Origin: Ilex aquifolium
Taxonomy: Eukaryota > Streptophyta > Magnoliopsida > Aquifoliales > Aquifoliaceae
Assembly (NCBI GenBank): GCA_951799425.1
Contig: OX637393.1
Span: 1,928,501 to 1,992,500 of the forward strand
DNA: 64,000 bases
Reading direction: 5' to 3'
The notes below the pieces were generated by a model. The model had not been told where the DNA came from. It searched no databases and saw only the letters and a list, made by a program, of their open reading frames with translations. The translations under genes and the position numbers were made by a program. Positions 22,146-34,200 of this stretch are shown here, one piece after another. The stretch's first letter is position 1. Each line of letters opens with the position of its first letter.

Positions 22146-22580
22146 ACCCTGAGGATTACAAACAGGAGGGTCTTCAAAGAGAGAGAGAGAAAGCTGTTTG
22201 TAAGCAAGACCAATGTCAAACATAATTAGCCCAGAAGACGGATCATAGACTATGATATCCTTAACTGGTAACCAAAGAAACAGCTCTTCCTGAGACAGAC
22301 CCTCCACACCAATGAGCCCACCATAGCTGAGATTGGCTCTCACAACATTATCAAAAAACACCCTGGTCTCAAACTTTGCCACGCATGGCTGATCCAAATA
22401 AACTTGGAGGTGACCATTCTTATCAAGATCATATGATTTTACATTCTTTGGGAAGAGTCCCGCAGGTAAGCCTCTGCTTTTGAGTAGGTCATGAATGGTC
22501 TGGGAGGAGGTGAGAGAGAGAAGGAGAAGAATGGTACATATCAGGGAGGGTGTGAGGAGGAGGCTGTAGAGGGTGGCCAT
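21659..22580 (-). CDS. DUF538 family protein (two exons)
   Basis: DUF538 proteins are small plant proteins of still unclear biochemical role, several linked to stress and trichome traits. Exon 1 is 22580-22148 and exon 2 is 21702-21659, joined by GTATAC...TTTCTCAG with a pyrimidine-rich acceptor; together they encode 158 aa, normal for the family. A signal peptide (about residues 1-27) is followed by HDLLKSRGLPAGLFPKNV, LDQPCVAKFETRVFFD, LSYGGLIGVEGLSQEELFLW and SLSLFEDPPVCNPQ, all hallmark DUF538 blocks. Exon 2 adds the short tail AAKHIEFWVSRIDN. The exon 2 call rests on splice signals and frame. If the intron is retained the frame stays open through the GA repeat and gives a Ser-Leu tail, ending at 22008. 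Minus strand, no close neighbour. Confidence 0.85.
22066..22141. repeat. (GA)n microsatellite in the DUF538 intron
   Basis: About 38 uninterrupted GA units. On the gene strand this is a (CT)n tract starting 6 bases after the GT of the 5' splice site (GTATACCTCTCT). Confidence 0.95.
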
Positions 22581-24253
22581 GGGTGATGGTCAGTGGTTGT
22601 GAGGGAGGAGGAAAAAGAAGGTTTTTAAGAGGAGTTGAAGGTGGGGACCAGAGAGGGTAAGTTGAATGATAATCAAGCATGTTATTTCCCGGACTACCCT
22701 TCTTCCGGAATGATGGCCATTGGGTTTATATTATGTTGGAGGCAATGGGACATTTAGTGAAATGACCAGAATGACCTCGATATGGTTTAGCTCCATATAG
22801 CATTAACGTGAGAGTGATGTTAGCAGTTCACCTATGTTGTTGGACCTTAATGTTGTGGTGTTGAATCTCGTCGTCTCTCTCTCCAATAATAGTGTCCGAG
22901 GGTAAAAAACTAGACTAAATATCATAGTTAGTCCCTGAATTGTATCTTTAGTTTTAATTTGATATCTGAACTTTCAATTACTCTAATTTATTCTCTTAAC
23001 TACTAATTTTGTCTTAATTAAGTCATTCCATTCATTTCTATCATTAGATTGACGTTGAAATGGATCAAATTAGACTAGTTTTCGGTTGTTCCAATCCCCC
23101 CCCCCCCCTCCAAACAAAAAAAAAAAAAGATTTTCAAACTTATTTACACCTCTTTTTAAGTTTTAAAAATTTTTATGCTTCCCTCTTAAATTTTCAAAAG
23201 CTTTTGTAATATATAGTGTACTTCATCAATTGTTTTAAAAAGTTTAATGAACTAAAAATTATAACCATTCAAAAGCCTAAAGACCTAATTCTTATGATGA
23301 TATCATATGGAAGTTGATTTTAGATAAATCCTATACAACTAGATAAATTATCTTATTGAATAGCATTACAAATTGTGCTGCTATTTGGTTCCCTTCAAAA
23401 TGAAATCTTAACTCTGCCCCAACTCCAACTCAAAACCATTCACATCTCTTGATTAATATGTGAGCAACATTATCATTGACCATTTTAAATTTTTATTATA
23501 CGTCGTGTTTTAAAACCACGCAAATGAAATTTAAATCGAATACTATTGTATAATAGAAGTTTTAAGTATTAATACACTAAGTTTTAGAAAATTAGTTTTA
23601 AAAAGTTTATATCTACTAGTTAGTAGTAGTACATAATAATTCTATCTACATTCTACAAGTTGGGTCAAAGAAAAATAATGAAGGACAACCAACTTTATCC
23701 TCAATTTAAAGAAGCTTTTTTTTGGTCAAAAGAAGCTGGAGTATGTACAAAAGAGAGGCCAGATTGGAAGGTCATTTTGGTCATCTAGTGAACCAAATTA
23801 TTAATTAGTACAATTATCTTAGTAGAAAAGCAATTAGTGCTTGTAATAAGTGAAGGGTGATACGGTAAATTCAAGACCCACCAAACGCCAGACAATTGGC
23901 ATAAAGCTAAGGGTTGGTTGTGCATGCTGAGATAGAGAGAGAGACAGAATCATGTCAGAAGAAGAAGAAGTAGAAACTGCCGTCTTTTATGTTCACTGAA
24001 TCAGACAACGGAAACTACGAGGTTTTGTTACTTAGGACCTGTCCACTTATTTATTATTGAGTTACCTGCGGATATTTGTATCTTATGACATTCATATTTG
24101 CTACTATTATTATATTTAGCATTAATCACAATTTTTAAGATACAATTTTTTAATTTTTATCGTAAAATTTTTCGATTCTCAAATTTCACCCTTAAATGGC
24201 ATCACTCAACGGATCAAAGGTATACCAAGGATTACAAGCTGATGACTCTTAAG
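22581..24253. other. Intergenic with degenerate repeats
   Basis: No gene. A C-tract lies at about 23096-23108, followed by an A-run. The stretch 22910-23290 has the style of worn TIR elements (GTCCCTGAATTGTATC, AAGACCTAATTC), but no paired ends were confirmed. Confidence 0.4.
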
Positions 24254-24840
24254 TAGGGGTGCAACTTGAGTGGGTTGGACAGTCAATACTAATCTAACTA
24301 TAGGTATATAATCTTCAACTCTAACCCTAATCCTAACCCTACCTCAGGTTGAGGGACTCAACCCAAGTACTGCCCGAGTTTAATTCGTACGGGCTCGGGT
24401 TGAATTCAGGTTAATGATTTCGAGTTACTTAACAGGTTCAATTCGAGTTGAGTTCGGGTTGAGCCTAAAATAGACTTGTTGTTTTAAACCTGATGCCACA
24501 ATCCCACAATCCAGTTGCAGCATACATGTTTGCTAGAACCATATAGTTTACTGACTTATCAGGTTCTATATTAAATAGGTGTCTGATTGCAATTTCTCCA
24601 ATAGACATATTGTCATAGTTACTACATGTCCCAAGAATGGAACCCTAAAGTGAGACATTAATTCAGGTTGAGCCCGATTTTAATATTCGAGTTCAACCCG
24701 TGAACCCGATGGCTCAACCCGAGGCATGCCCAAATTGAATTCGAGTTGATGTTTTTTAGCCCAAGCCCAAGCCCAACCCAAGTATTAAAAACTTAGGACT
24801 TGGGTTGAAATTGGATTAGCCCGCCCAAGTTGCACCCCTA
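24254..24840 (+). mobile_element. hAT-type MITE with telomere-like core, copy 1
   Basis: The termini are perfect inverted repeats, TAGGGGTGCAACTTG and its complement CAAGTTGCACCCCTA. The flanks are CTCTTAAG (24246-24253) and CTCTCAAG (24841-24848), an 8-bp TSD with one change, as for hAT elements. The body contains AACCCTAATCCTAACCCTACC (24321) and many GGGTTGAATTCGGGTTGAG-type words. It is related to 29582-30267. Confidence 0.85.
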
Positions 24841-24944
24841 CTCTCAAGAGTTCTTATCGACAGAGTCATTTGACACCTTAATATTCGCTCATCACATTTT
24901 GAGATTAAAAAAGGTCCAAAGGGTTCAGTTAAAAAGTTGCAATG

Positions 24945-25169
24945 AAATTCCAAGAATAGTTTAAATGGTAATAGCGATGAACTGTAAGCTCAAACGTCCT
25001 GAATTTAAATTTTTGACAACCCCTTAAGATCAGACTATGAGAGATTTATCCCTCATGAATACCCTAGTCCTAACATAGATGCCTACCTTTGATTAGAACG
25101 GAGAAGAGATTAGTCGGGATACGCGTAAGCTGACTCGAACACCTCTGACCGTTAAATAAAAAAAAGAAG
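24945..25169 (+). mobile_element. tRNA-derived SINE, copy 2, with 11-bp TSD
   Basis: Bounded by AAGTTGCAATG at 24934-24944 and 25170-25180. The head AGTTTAAATGGTAATAGCGA is box A-like; the body ATGAGAGATTTATCCCTCAT then GAATACCCTAGTCCTAACAT matches copy 1. It ends in an AAAAAAAAGAAG tail. This copy defines the family's length at about 225 bp. Confidence 0.85.
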
Positions 25170-25707
25170 AAGTTGCAATGTGGCACAAGATTCAAAATTT
25201 CTTTCACTTTTCTGTTATAATTAGTAGCGCAAACATAACTTTTCAATTTGTGTTATTTTGATTCAATCAAAAAAGACGGTTGGAATTTACTAATAGAGAT
25301 AGTCAAGTGTATCTCAAATGATGAGATGCATTCTTTGAAAAGTTTAAGAACTAAAGTGACACAAATTATAAATTTGAAGTACTAAAATGATATAAGTTAT
25401 GAATTTCAGGGACCAAAGTGAACCCTCAATTGACCACATCTCTGTTAGGCAATTCAAACTACTATTTTCAATTGGACTATAAATTGAGAAGTTGAAGGAT
25501 CAAATTGATACAATTCAAAGATTAAATACCAAACTGACATACAACATATACTTGAGGGAATATCAGTGTATTTTACACAAAATATTTTTTATTACACAAA
25601 TATAACTTATGAAACCAATATGATTATGTTACATGTATAATATAAAGACAATGACATGGTTAGTCAATCGAATCGTGTTGTAGTCAAACAAATTCATTTA
25701 TATCCAC

Positions 25708-25905
25708 CAAGTCGCGTGGTTTAGTGGTGCTTAACATCCGGTCTTGCTTGAGACTTGCAAGAGTTATGTCTCAAGTTTAATACACGAAAAATAAATTATT
25801 GAGTTGCTTTCAATGATTTGTTAGGATGGGGTTCGACTATGACTCAAGTAGTCCTTAGGAAGCAATAAGAACTTCCACAGTCACGTCCTAGCATGAATTT
25901 CACAT
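25708..25905 (+). mobile_element. Second SINE-like, tRNA-related repeat
   Basis: GCGTGGTTTAGTGGTGCTTA is box A-like and GTTATGTCTCAAGTTTAATA is box B-like, spaced like a tRNA gene, but the region cannot fold into a full cloverleaf and continues into an unrelated body. It differs from the SINE copies above. Ends were not fixed. Confidence 0.45.
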
Positions 25906-25948
25906 CTGATCGTTTTCTTATAACCTTTTCAATAGCTAAAAAAAATTA

Positions 25949-26498
25949 GGGTTAATTGCACTGGAGGTCCCTAAAGTATGGAGTTTGTCTCATTTTGGTC
26001 CCTAATGTTTCAATTGCATCATTTTGACCCCTGAAATATTGAATATATTTCTATATGGTACCCCAAGCAGACAGTGTTCAGATTACTAACGATTTTTTAT
26101 CATAAATTTGTCAAATGATACTTAAATATGGATAAAAAAATAATTTGGATTACTCTTGACCAAATTTTTACTCAATTTTTTGTTAAATACTTACCTAAAT
26201 TACACAGTTTTGATCATGACCTATCCAAATTTTGGTCAAAAACCACAAATATTATACATTTTTTGGTCAAGAGCTACCCAAATTTTATTTAAGAGCTACC
26301 AAAATTATTTTTTGTCCATATTTAGCTATTATGTGACAAATTTATGATAAAAAAAAATTAGTAATCTGAATGTTGTATGCTTGAAGGACCATATAAAAAC
26401 ATATTCCATATTTCAGGGACTAAAATGATGCAATTAAAATATTGAGGATCATAATGAGACAGACCCCATACTTTGAGGACCTCTAGTGCAATGAACCC
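25949..26498. mobile_element. MULE-type MITE with long TIRs and perfect 9-bp TSD
   Basis: AAAAAATTA occurs exactly at 25940-25948 and 26499-26507. The ends are GGGTTAATTGCACTGGAGG and, reverse-complemented, GGGTTCATTGCACTAGAGG. The inverted similarity continues inward for about 200 bases on each side (TCATTTTGGTCCC, AATTGCATCATTTT, ATTACTAACGATTTTTT), so the element is nearly one large hairpin. Long TIR plus 9-bp TSD places it with Mutator-like elements. Confidence 0.88.
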
Positions 26499-26507
26499 AA
26501 AAAATTA

Positions 26508-29500
26508 TTTATGGAAATAATTTACATAACACTAACCTAAACATGGTGCGACTTGATTGTTCCTATTAACGATTTCCTTAATGTTTGACTTGACATTTGT
26601 CCAATTTAAATACATATAATTAAGGTATCAAAATATGATATAATCCATTAATACGATACGACCCATTTGATTAAACCATGCATGTGAACGGTTCATGTGA
26701 TGATGTTCTGGTAAAGTAAGGGCCTTAATGTGAATTACAAACTTCCTTAAAACACGGGCATGAAGAAAGTGAAGAGAAGAGGAGACAAATCAATTTCACT
26801 AAAAAGAATTACTTTTTAATAACATTAATGATAAATAATTCAAAATCATATTCTATACAAACCCACTTTCTTTCTCTTTATGACTTTTTAGGCTTTGTTG
26901 ATGGTATTCCCGTACCATTAGTGATTTCAATGTTTTGTGCTTGTTTTGGACTTGACCTTCCTATCCACTTATGTAGAGTTTCTTGGGTTAATTATATTTT
27001 TTGTTCCAAAGTTTAAGGAATTCTCATTTTGATATCCTTAATTTTTTAGGAATTTTCTTCTCCAACTTTTTACAAGTTTTAATTTCGCACAATAGATAGT
27101 TTTGTCAGAAAACTTGAAAAAAAATAACACATAAAAAGATACATTTCATATAAGAGTTGTATATTTTTTGGATTCGTGTCAATCCATTTATTTAATAAGG
27201 TTGACAGATTCACTTGTTTACATTTGAACCCGTTGATCAAGCTAACCTAGATGTACAAACTCTTTGTCGATTTCGTGTTAATTAAGTTTGTAGATTGTGC
27301 CTATAATTTTAATGTCCATATATCATCAGAAGAAATGATACTTGATGTATACATGCTTCTTCTCCAGAATTTTTATTTTTATTTTTTTTTGAGAGTAGGA
27401 GTTAAATTTTGGATAAGAAGCATGTATACATCAGGTAAGAAGAATGTACAACGCCTATTTTGAGAGTCAGATCGAGAGAAGATTGAGTGGTTCATTAGAT
27501 AATAACAGGTTGGGTATGATGCCCAAATCAGGTGTGTTCCTTATGTTACGCGATTTGCACGTGGGGCGAAATAGACGATAAGTAGAATGAGAGTTATTTG
27601 GTGGGCCCGATTGAAACAAATTTGTTTGATTAGGGTGCAATTTGAGAAAATTGAACTTTTTATGTTGCAATTGAGAATTTTTTGGGATGCAAAGTGCAAT
27701 TAACCATTAAAATTATGGGGTTCTGGAATCAATTTTAATATTATAGGATTGATTATAAAATTATTAGAATCGAATCCAAACACCATAAAAAGTTGTAACT
27801 TATAACTTGAACTCTAACTTTTGAAATGTTTTAAGATTCATCCTAATTTTTCTGTTGTAATTTAATCACAAATACTTGTGTCTTGGTCTATAAAAATTAT
27901 AAACTTTAGCACCATACTTCTTTCGCTAATGAAATCAAATCCTTGTGTCGTACAACTTAGCTCTCATATGGGCCGGCCTGTTGATCTTCCACATCTGATG
28001 ACCCAAGTCCATATCACCCGAGTCGGGCAGGCCCAAAGTACGATGTTTGAACTTAAAGGAGAGTAGATTGTGATGATCTAATCCCACATCGACTAGTAAA
28101 GTAAATGTAGAGTGATATATAAGAGTGAGTTTTGTACTTTCATTGTACAATACATTTTAAAATCATATAGGTCTAGTCCAAAGCGAACAATATTGTAATA
28201 ATATGGTTGCACCCATGTTCTGCTATGCTGGAGTGTACCAATGCTGCGTTTTGTTTGGCATTTTTGGGAGGTGGGAGATAAAATATCGCTCTCTTCTTGC
28301 ACACTTACTTTTATGGAAACCACATGAGGTGAATGAAGCGAAGGATAACACCTGATCATACATGAAGTATTTTGGTTCAAAACTACTATGCTTAGTTAAC
28401 AAACATCGAGTTTGAAGCTGAGGGCAGCATAGATACAAGATTATTGAAGGGAAGTTTGGAATCATTATGGTAAATGGTCAGGTTTGAAACATCGTCTCTA
28501 CTTAGTCATATTTCCTATCTCTAGCACATTCTTCACCCTCTTTCTTCTCCACTTTCAATGCTATCATCTTGGACACACCTTTGAAAGCCATACTGTTTAA
28601 ACTTATGAACGGCTATCAACTTTCTAAGAACACTACTTTGTCATGAGGGTTGCTTGGTATTATGTTAAAATTGTCAGTGTGCCTAAAAACATTCAATTCT
28701 GTGTTATATACCAGTATAACATATTAATGAGTGAGGGGTTGGATGCCAGGTGGGAGTCTTCGACAGTAGAAGCGATCCTTGTCTAATTTCAATGTCGCCT
28801 CCTCATGTTACTAGTTCATTGCACATGTGGCGTGCAATGTTAGTGATTCTTGAGGTTCGAGGAAGTGGCCTGCTAAGAATTTGAGATGACTTTCATTTTT
28901 CTGTATGATTTTATTGCTTTCTTACTGAGATTGATGCTAGTTTACATCTTGATCAGTTGTGTCAAGGCCATCATTCTAATTGCTAGATGCTTTATCAATC
29001 AATGTGGGAAAGGTTCAATTTTCCAGGTAACAAAGGTCCAATCGAAAGGAGTACCGTTTGAATGAATGGGATGAAAAATGCCAACACGTCTTTGACAGCC
29101 TGATCTACAAAAGCACAGATCAGTGAGGTTTTATACGGCGGATTGGGAGTATATATATGGGCCGATTCGGATCAATATGAATGCCCAGTGATACAAGATC
29201 AAACAAACATTTTTGAAACTGATTTTCACTTAAAGGCTTAGAGACTATGGGCCCGATTGTTTTGTGTGTTTGGGGGAGTTTAGGAAAAATAGTTTAAAAG
29301 ATCCCCGAACCTCATGTTTGGATAAAAAATTTAATCTTGGGTTCCCAAACCCGGCCCGCAGCAGGCCCGGATATTAAACTCATGATTATGGATTTCGTCA
29401 AACTTAGAGGGTAAGTTTGGGAAGATGGGTTAAGGGGTTAAAGATTCAAAAGATAATTGTACCTTTTAACATGAATATGAATTTGATTGATTAAGGGACA

Positions 29501-29581
29501 AAATAGTCATTTATAGGACAAATGGTTGTTAATAATTGTGATATATCTGTGAGTCCTGCATGTGTATATGTTGCATACCAA
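26508..29581. other. Intergenic, no gene seen
   Basis: About 3 kb without a supportable gene. 27130-27260 resembles the GTGTCAATCC/GACACG dispersed repeat. 28040-28230 has LTR-like wording (CTAATCCCACATCGACTAG, then GAGTGAGTTTTGTACTTTC) and may be a solo LTR or TRIM fragment. 28500-29300 is more GC-balanced, but all frames are broken. Confidence 0.4.
28040..28230 (+). repeat. Possible LTR fragment
   Basis: The CCCACATCGACTAG motif followed by a TATATAAGAGTGAG TATA-like region and TGTACAATACATTTT is typical wording of small plant LTRs. No partner LTR, PBS or TSD was found, so this is a weak call. Confidence 0.3.
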
Positions 29582-30267
29582 TAAGGGTGCAACTTGGACT
29601 GGCCAACTCGAATTCAACCCGAAAAAAATAGGGCTTGGGTTAGAATTTTTAATACTTGGGTTGGGCCTGAGCAAAAAAATTCCAACCCGAATTGAATTTG
29701 GTCAAGCCTCGGGTTGAGGCTTCGGGTTGTTAGGTTCAACCCGAATATTAAAATCGGGTTGAACCCGATTATTAAATCGGGTTGAACCCGAATATACATA
29801 AATATATTTAATTATGATTAATATTTATCTTCACTCTTTAGAGTCCAAACTTTCGCTTCACTTCAAGTTTTCACCCCTGTGCCTCCATCACTCTCTGATT
29901 CCTCTCTTACTTGTCATTCTTCCCTCTCTTAGCCTCCCTCTCTCACTCATCACTCGTGTGAGTCGTCTCAGACTCTCAGCTTCCCTCTTTCACTCATCAC
30001 TCCTCCCTCTCTCTTTATCTGCACCTCGCCCTTCATCTCAGATCAATTGAAAAAATCAGATCTATACTTGAAAAAATCAAATTTACACTTCAAAAAATCA
30101 ACCTGAATTAAGTAACTCGAATTCAACCCGAGTCCGTCAGAATTAAACTCGGGTAGTAATCAGGTTGAGGTAGGGTTAGGGTTAGGGTTAGGGTTGAAGA
30201 TTATATACCTAGGGTTGGATTAGGGTTGACCTCTCAACCCGCCTAACCCGCCCGAATTGCACCCCTA
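29582..30267 (-). mobile_element. hAT-type MITE with telomere-like core, copy 2
   Basis: The ends are TAAGGGTGCAACTTGG and, reverse-complemented, TAGGGGTGCAATTCGG. The flanks CATACCAA (29574-29581) and CACACCAA (30268-30275) form an 8-bp TSD with one change. The core carries four TAGGGTTAGGGTT-type units at about 30172-30198. Internal order is reversed relative to copy 1, so it is inserted in the other orientation. Confidence 0.85.
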
Positions 30268-30275
30268 CACACCAA

Positions 30276-31262
30276 ACATGGATATGAACTGAATTCAATG
30301 TTGAATCCTATCTTTATAAGGAGAGGTTTGAATTTAAAAGGATTTAAGAAAATCAATGTAAACTCTTTCCAAAAATCGATCGAAACAAGACCTATAAGTA
30401 ATGAATTCATTCATAAATTGACCATACTCCACGCTGTGCAGTGAACTCCAAATTCAAGAGTGTGGATTGGAATCTTTGACCTAAGCTCAACCACCATTAG
30501 GTGACGAAGCTCCATGTCACTTTTGTTTTTAAATTTCCTAAGATTTTTATTAATTCAAACCTTAAATTAAGTAAAAGTTTTTCAGAAAGATTAATTTTTT
30601 CATTACCAGTGACGTACTTGGTGCAATTTAGAGTCATTAATTTCAGTCAACAACAAGTTTCATCCCAATATATTCTCAGCAAATTTCAGTCCGTGTCACA
30701 TAAGCATCATCTTTTATGAGCTCGTATTATGTCCAATAAGGATCGTGTCGACCTATATATTAGGTGAGTCTAATGGGTTCCACCTGTTGATAAATCATGC
30801 CTAAAGATGAAATCTGAAACCATCAATTTCAATCGTGTCGTGTTCGTGGATCTGTCCAGTTCTTGCCGGGCATTGAGCAAACAGAGAAACAGCTTTAAAC
30901 CAACATGATAAGATGAAGAAGTATCTGATTTCTTTCATGGAGCAATTTTATTCAAGTTTGCAATGTGCATCAGCTGCCACTAACAGTTTTTTTTTCAGAA
31001 AAGAAGGAATCGAAGAATAATCGAGGACAGGTTTTCAGCTGTTCATACTAAAATGCAAACAGAACTTAAAACTCAAACAACAATCTTGACCAATTATCAT
31101 CTACAGAAAAAACAATATCGAGAAGCATACGAAGAAGATGAAACAAAGACATTTATTTCAATGAGCACAAATGCACATTTTTACTGGAACATGGAAAATC
31201 TTAAGGAAACAATATAGTTGTTTATGTAGAATTCAGACATCGGAAGTATGGTGAGTCAAAAT
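30276..31262. other. Intergenic and FQR1 3' UTR
   Basis: No gene in 30276-31100. The roughly 100-250 bases next to 31263 are probably the 3' UTR of the minus-strand quinone reductase gene. Confidence 0.4.
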
Positions 31263-34200
31263 TCAAGCAGTTCCCTTGAGCTTTTTGGCAATGCCAGCAG
31301 TGTACTTTCCCTGGTGGAAAGCTTGTTCCAGTTCAAGCTCAGAAGGCTGTCGAGAGCCATCTCCATCAACAGTTGCAGCACCATATGGTGTTCCACCCTT
31401 AATCTGCTCCATCTCGAACATGCCAGCTCCAAACGTGTAGCCAATAGGCACGAAAATCATTCCATGGTGAACAAGCTGGGTAATGGCTGTCAAGCTGCAC
31501 ATTTATTAAAGAAAAAAAATTAGTCTTTTTGGATAAAACAAAATTGTTTTAATATACCACAGTTCTCAAACAGACTTGCGGGTTATGTAGCAATCGATGA
31601 GATAAGGACTCACAGTGTAGTCTCCTGGCCGCCTCCTTGAGATCCAATGCTGCAGAAGAGGCCTGCTGGCTTGCCTGCCAGCGCCTGGGTTCTCCACATA
31701 CCTCCAGTTGCATCGAGAAATGCTTTAAATTGAGCAGCCATCATTCCAAATCTAGCAGGGAAACCAAATATAAGCCCATCTGCTTCAGTAAGCTCATTGT
31801 GGGAAATGATTGGCACATCACTCTTTGGGGGCGCCCTCATCTTCCCAAGAATGCCATCAGACAATGTCTCGGGTACCTGTTCCATTACATTATCATTTTA
31901 TCATAATGTGCTATGATTTTTCCTTTCAATTTCAAGACCACCTCTTCTTTTTGTAAAACTGATAACTGTCAATGTCCTGCTAAGCAGTACTCAATTCGTC
32001 TATGATTACTTAACTAAATTCATAATTGAAGAACCAACCACAGAATAAGAGGGCTTTTGCATACCTGCCATAATTTTGCCTCTACTCCTTCGACGGATGC
32101 AGCTCCTTTCTGAATCTCTTGTGCCAGCTTCTCAACATGTCCGTGCATTGAGTAGTAACTGTAACAACATCAAGTTTTATACCATTAATCCTCTCAGGTG
32201 AAAAAAAAAAACTATACATCCATCAAAACGCATCAATTCAAGAAACCATGGCGTTTCTGTAATCACAATGTTCAGAGGAACAATGTAGCATATGAACATG
32301 CTGACAGGATAGGAAATATAGAATTTAAGGACACGATCCCAGTTCATATGATAAATAAAACACCTTAAACTTCAGTCACACAGCACTATCAGAGTGAAGG
32401 CAGGAAGCATCATTAATCCAATTTTTCAAAAAATCTTTCATCTAAAACACCATGAAAGCTTTAGAAAATTGCCATGGCATGATCAGTCATGAAAGCACAC
32501 CAGCTAAACAAACCGAATCTCATATCTTAGTTGAAGACAGTATGAATACCAAAGGCACCTCAAAAAATGGCATACATAAAGAAGCTAAGCTAATATTAAT
32601 CAACATGATTGGGTTAGGATAACAGATCCAAAAAGAACTTAATTTCTTTTGAGAAACTATATTGATAATAGCTTCTCCGCAGGTAGGGTCAAAGTTGCGT
32701 ACATCTATCCCTCTCCAGACTCCGTAATGGCGGGATCCTTGTGCTTTAGGCTGCCCTTTTTGAAAAAATCTCTATTGATAATAGATATAACAGATGAACA
32801 ACAGAGATATATAACATCAACATTTCTGAAATTAAACCCTGATGCCGGAAAGAATAGCTTCTTTTTGATCAACCATATACCATGAAGAATAAATTCAAAA
32901 CCATATACCCCTAATGAAGACAGCAGTTCTAAGATCCTTAAACAATTGTTCAAACTAGTAGTCAAAAACAAGCATTCAATTCAGAAAACTTGAATGAAAA
33001 ATAAAATTTGCAGCAAACCCTAAACATCCGAAAAGCTCATATGACAAATGAAAACAATAAGCCGGCTTAAGATCAACTAAACCTAAATACTCAGACTATA
33101 GTACCCACCAAGATAAGCAAGAAACCAATACCAATAGAGTATACGAAGAACAATGACAGACCACACAGTCATAACTGATAATGCAACAATATTAGATTTC
33201 TAGAAATAGGAATCAAAATGCATTTCTTGATCATAGAGTCTTGAGATTGGGGATCTAACAAATACAAATTATTAAATTATTCAATGACACTGATCAAACA
33301 GAGTCAATTTGAACAAACCCATTTTGATTGTTGTACAATGTGGTGCAAAAAATCCAAGAACAATATGTGTCAAGAAAACAGAGAACCACTATATCACAAA
33401 ACTCTCTCCCACACAAACTACAGATACAGAAACATAAACATAAACATAAACATATATATATATATATATAATAAAGTAGCTTACAATTCAAATCTCAAAA
33501 GATAAACAAAATGACTTTTGCTATTCGCGGTTCAGATCACTTTAAATTTTACTCTAAAATTAATCTAACGGCTAATATTAACACCCTAAATTTAATAGGA
33601 AAAATAGGCCCTAAGGGTGTGTTTGGAGTAATTTTTTAAAAGTATTTCTATAAATTATTTCTCATAAATATTTTTAAAAAAATAATAGTGTTTGAAACCG
33701 CCCCATCATTACTTATATCCCCACCACCACCATCGCCGCCACCGCCACTACCACCACCGTCGCCACCACCACCACCGCCACCCCACCACCACCACCGTCA
33801 CCATCACCACCACCGCCGCCACCACCATCGCCATCGCCATCACTGCCACCACAGTCATTGTCACCCACCACAACCATCACCGTCTCTTACCACCACCGTT
33901 GCCACCCACTACCTTTCACCCTTACTACAGACCGATGCTTAAATTCTTTTATCTCTTCTCTATGTTTGTGATTTGATTTTGGATATAAATACAAATATGT
34001 TTATTGTTTACCATTTTTTATTACACTGTGCCTTCAGGCACAGGTAATAACTAGTATATAATAAAGTAGCTTACAATTCAAATCTCAAAAGATAAACAAA
34101 ATGATTTTTGTTATTCGCGGTTGAGATCGCTTTAAATTTTACTTTAAAATTAATCTAACGGCTAATATTAACACCATATATTTAATAGGAAAAATAGGTC

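Noticed and set aside
22008-22580. Single-exon DUF538 protein with a Ser-Leu tail
   Set aside because: The tail is the GA repeat of an intron with a good donor, acceptor and in-frame second exon; kept only as a possible retained-intron form.
25712-25790. tRNA gene candidate
   Set aside because: Box A- and B-like words are present, but no complete cloverleaf or anticodon stem can be formed; better read as a SINE head.
28040-28230. Cassandra-type TRIM with embedded 5S rRNA
   Set aside because: The CCCACATCG wording is there, but no 5S-like internal promoter sequence, partner LTR or PBS was found.
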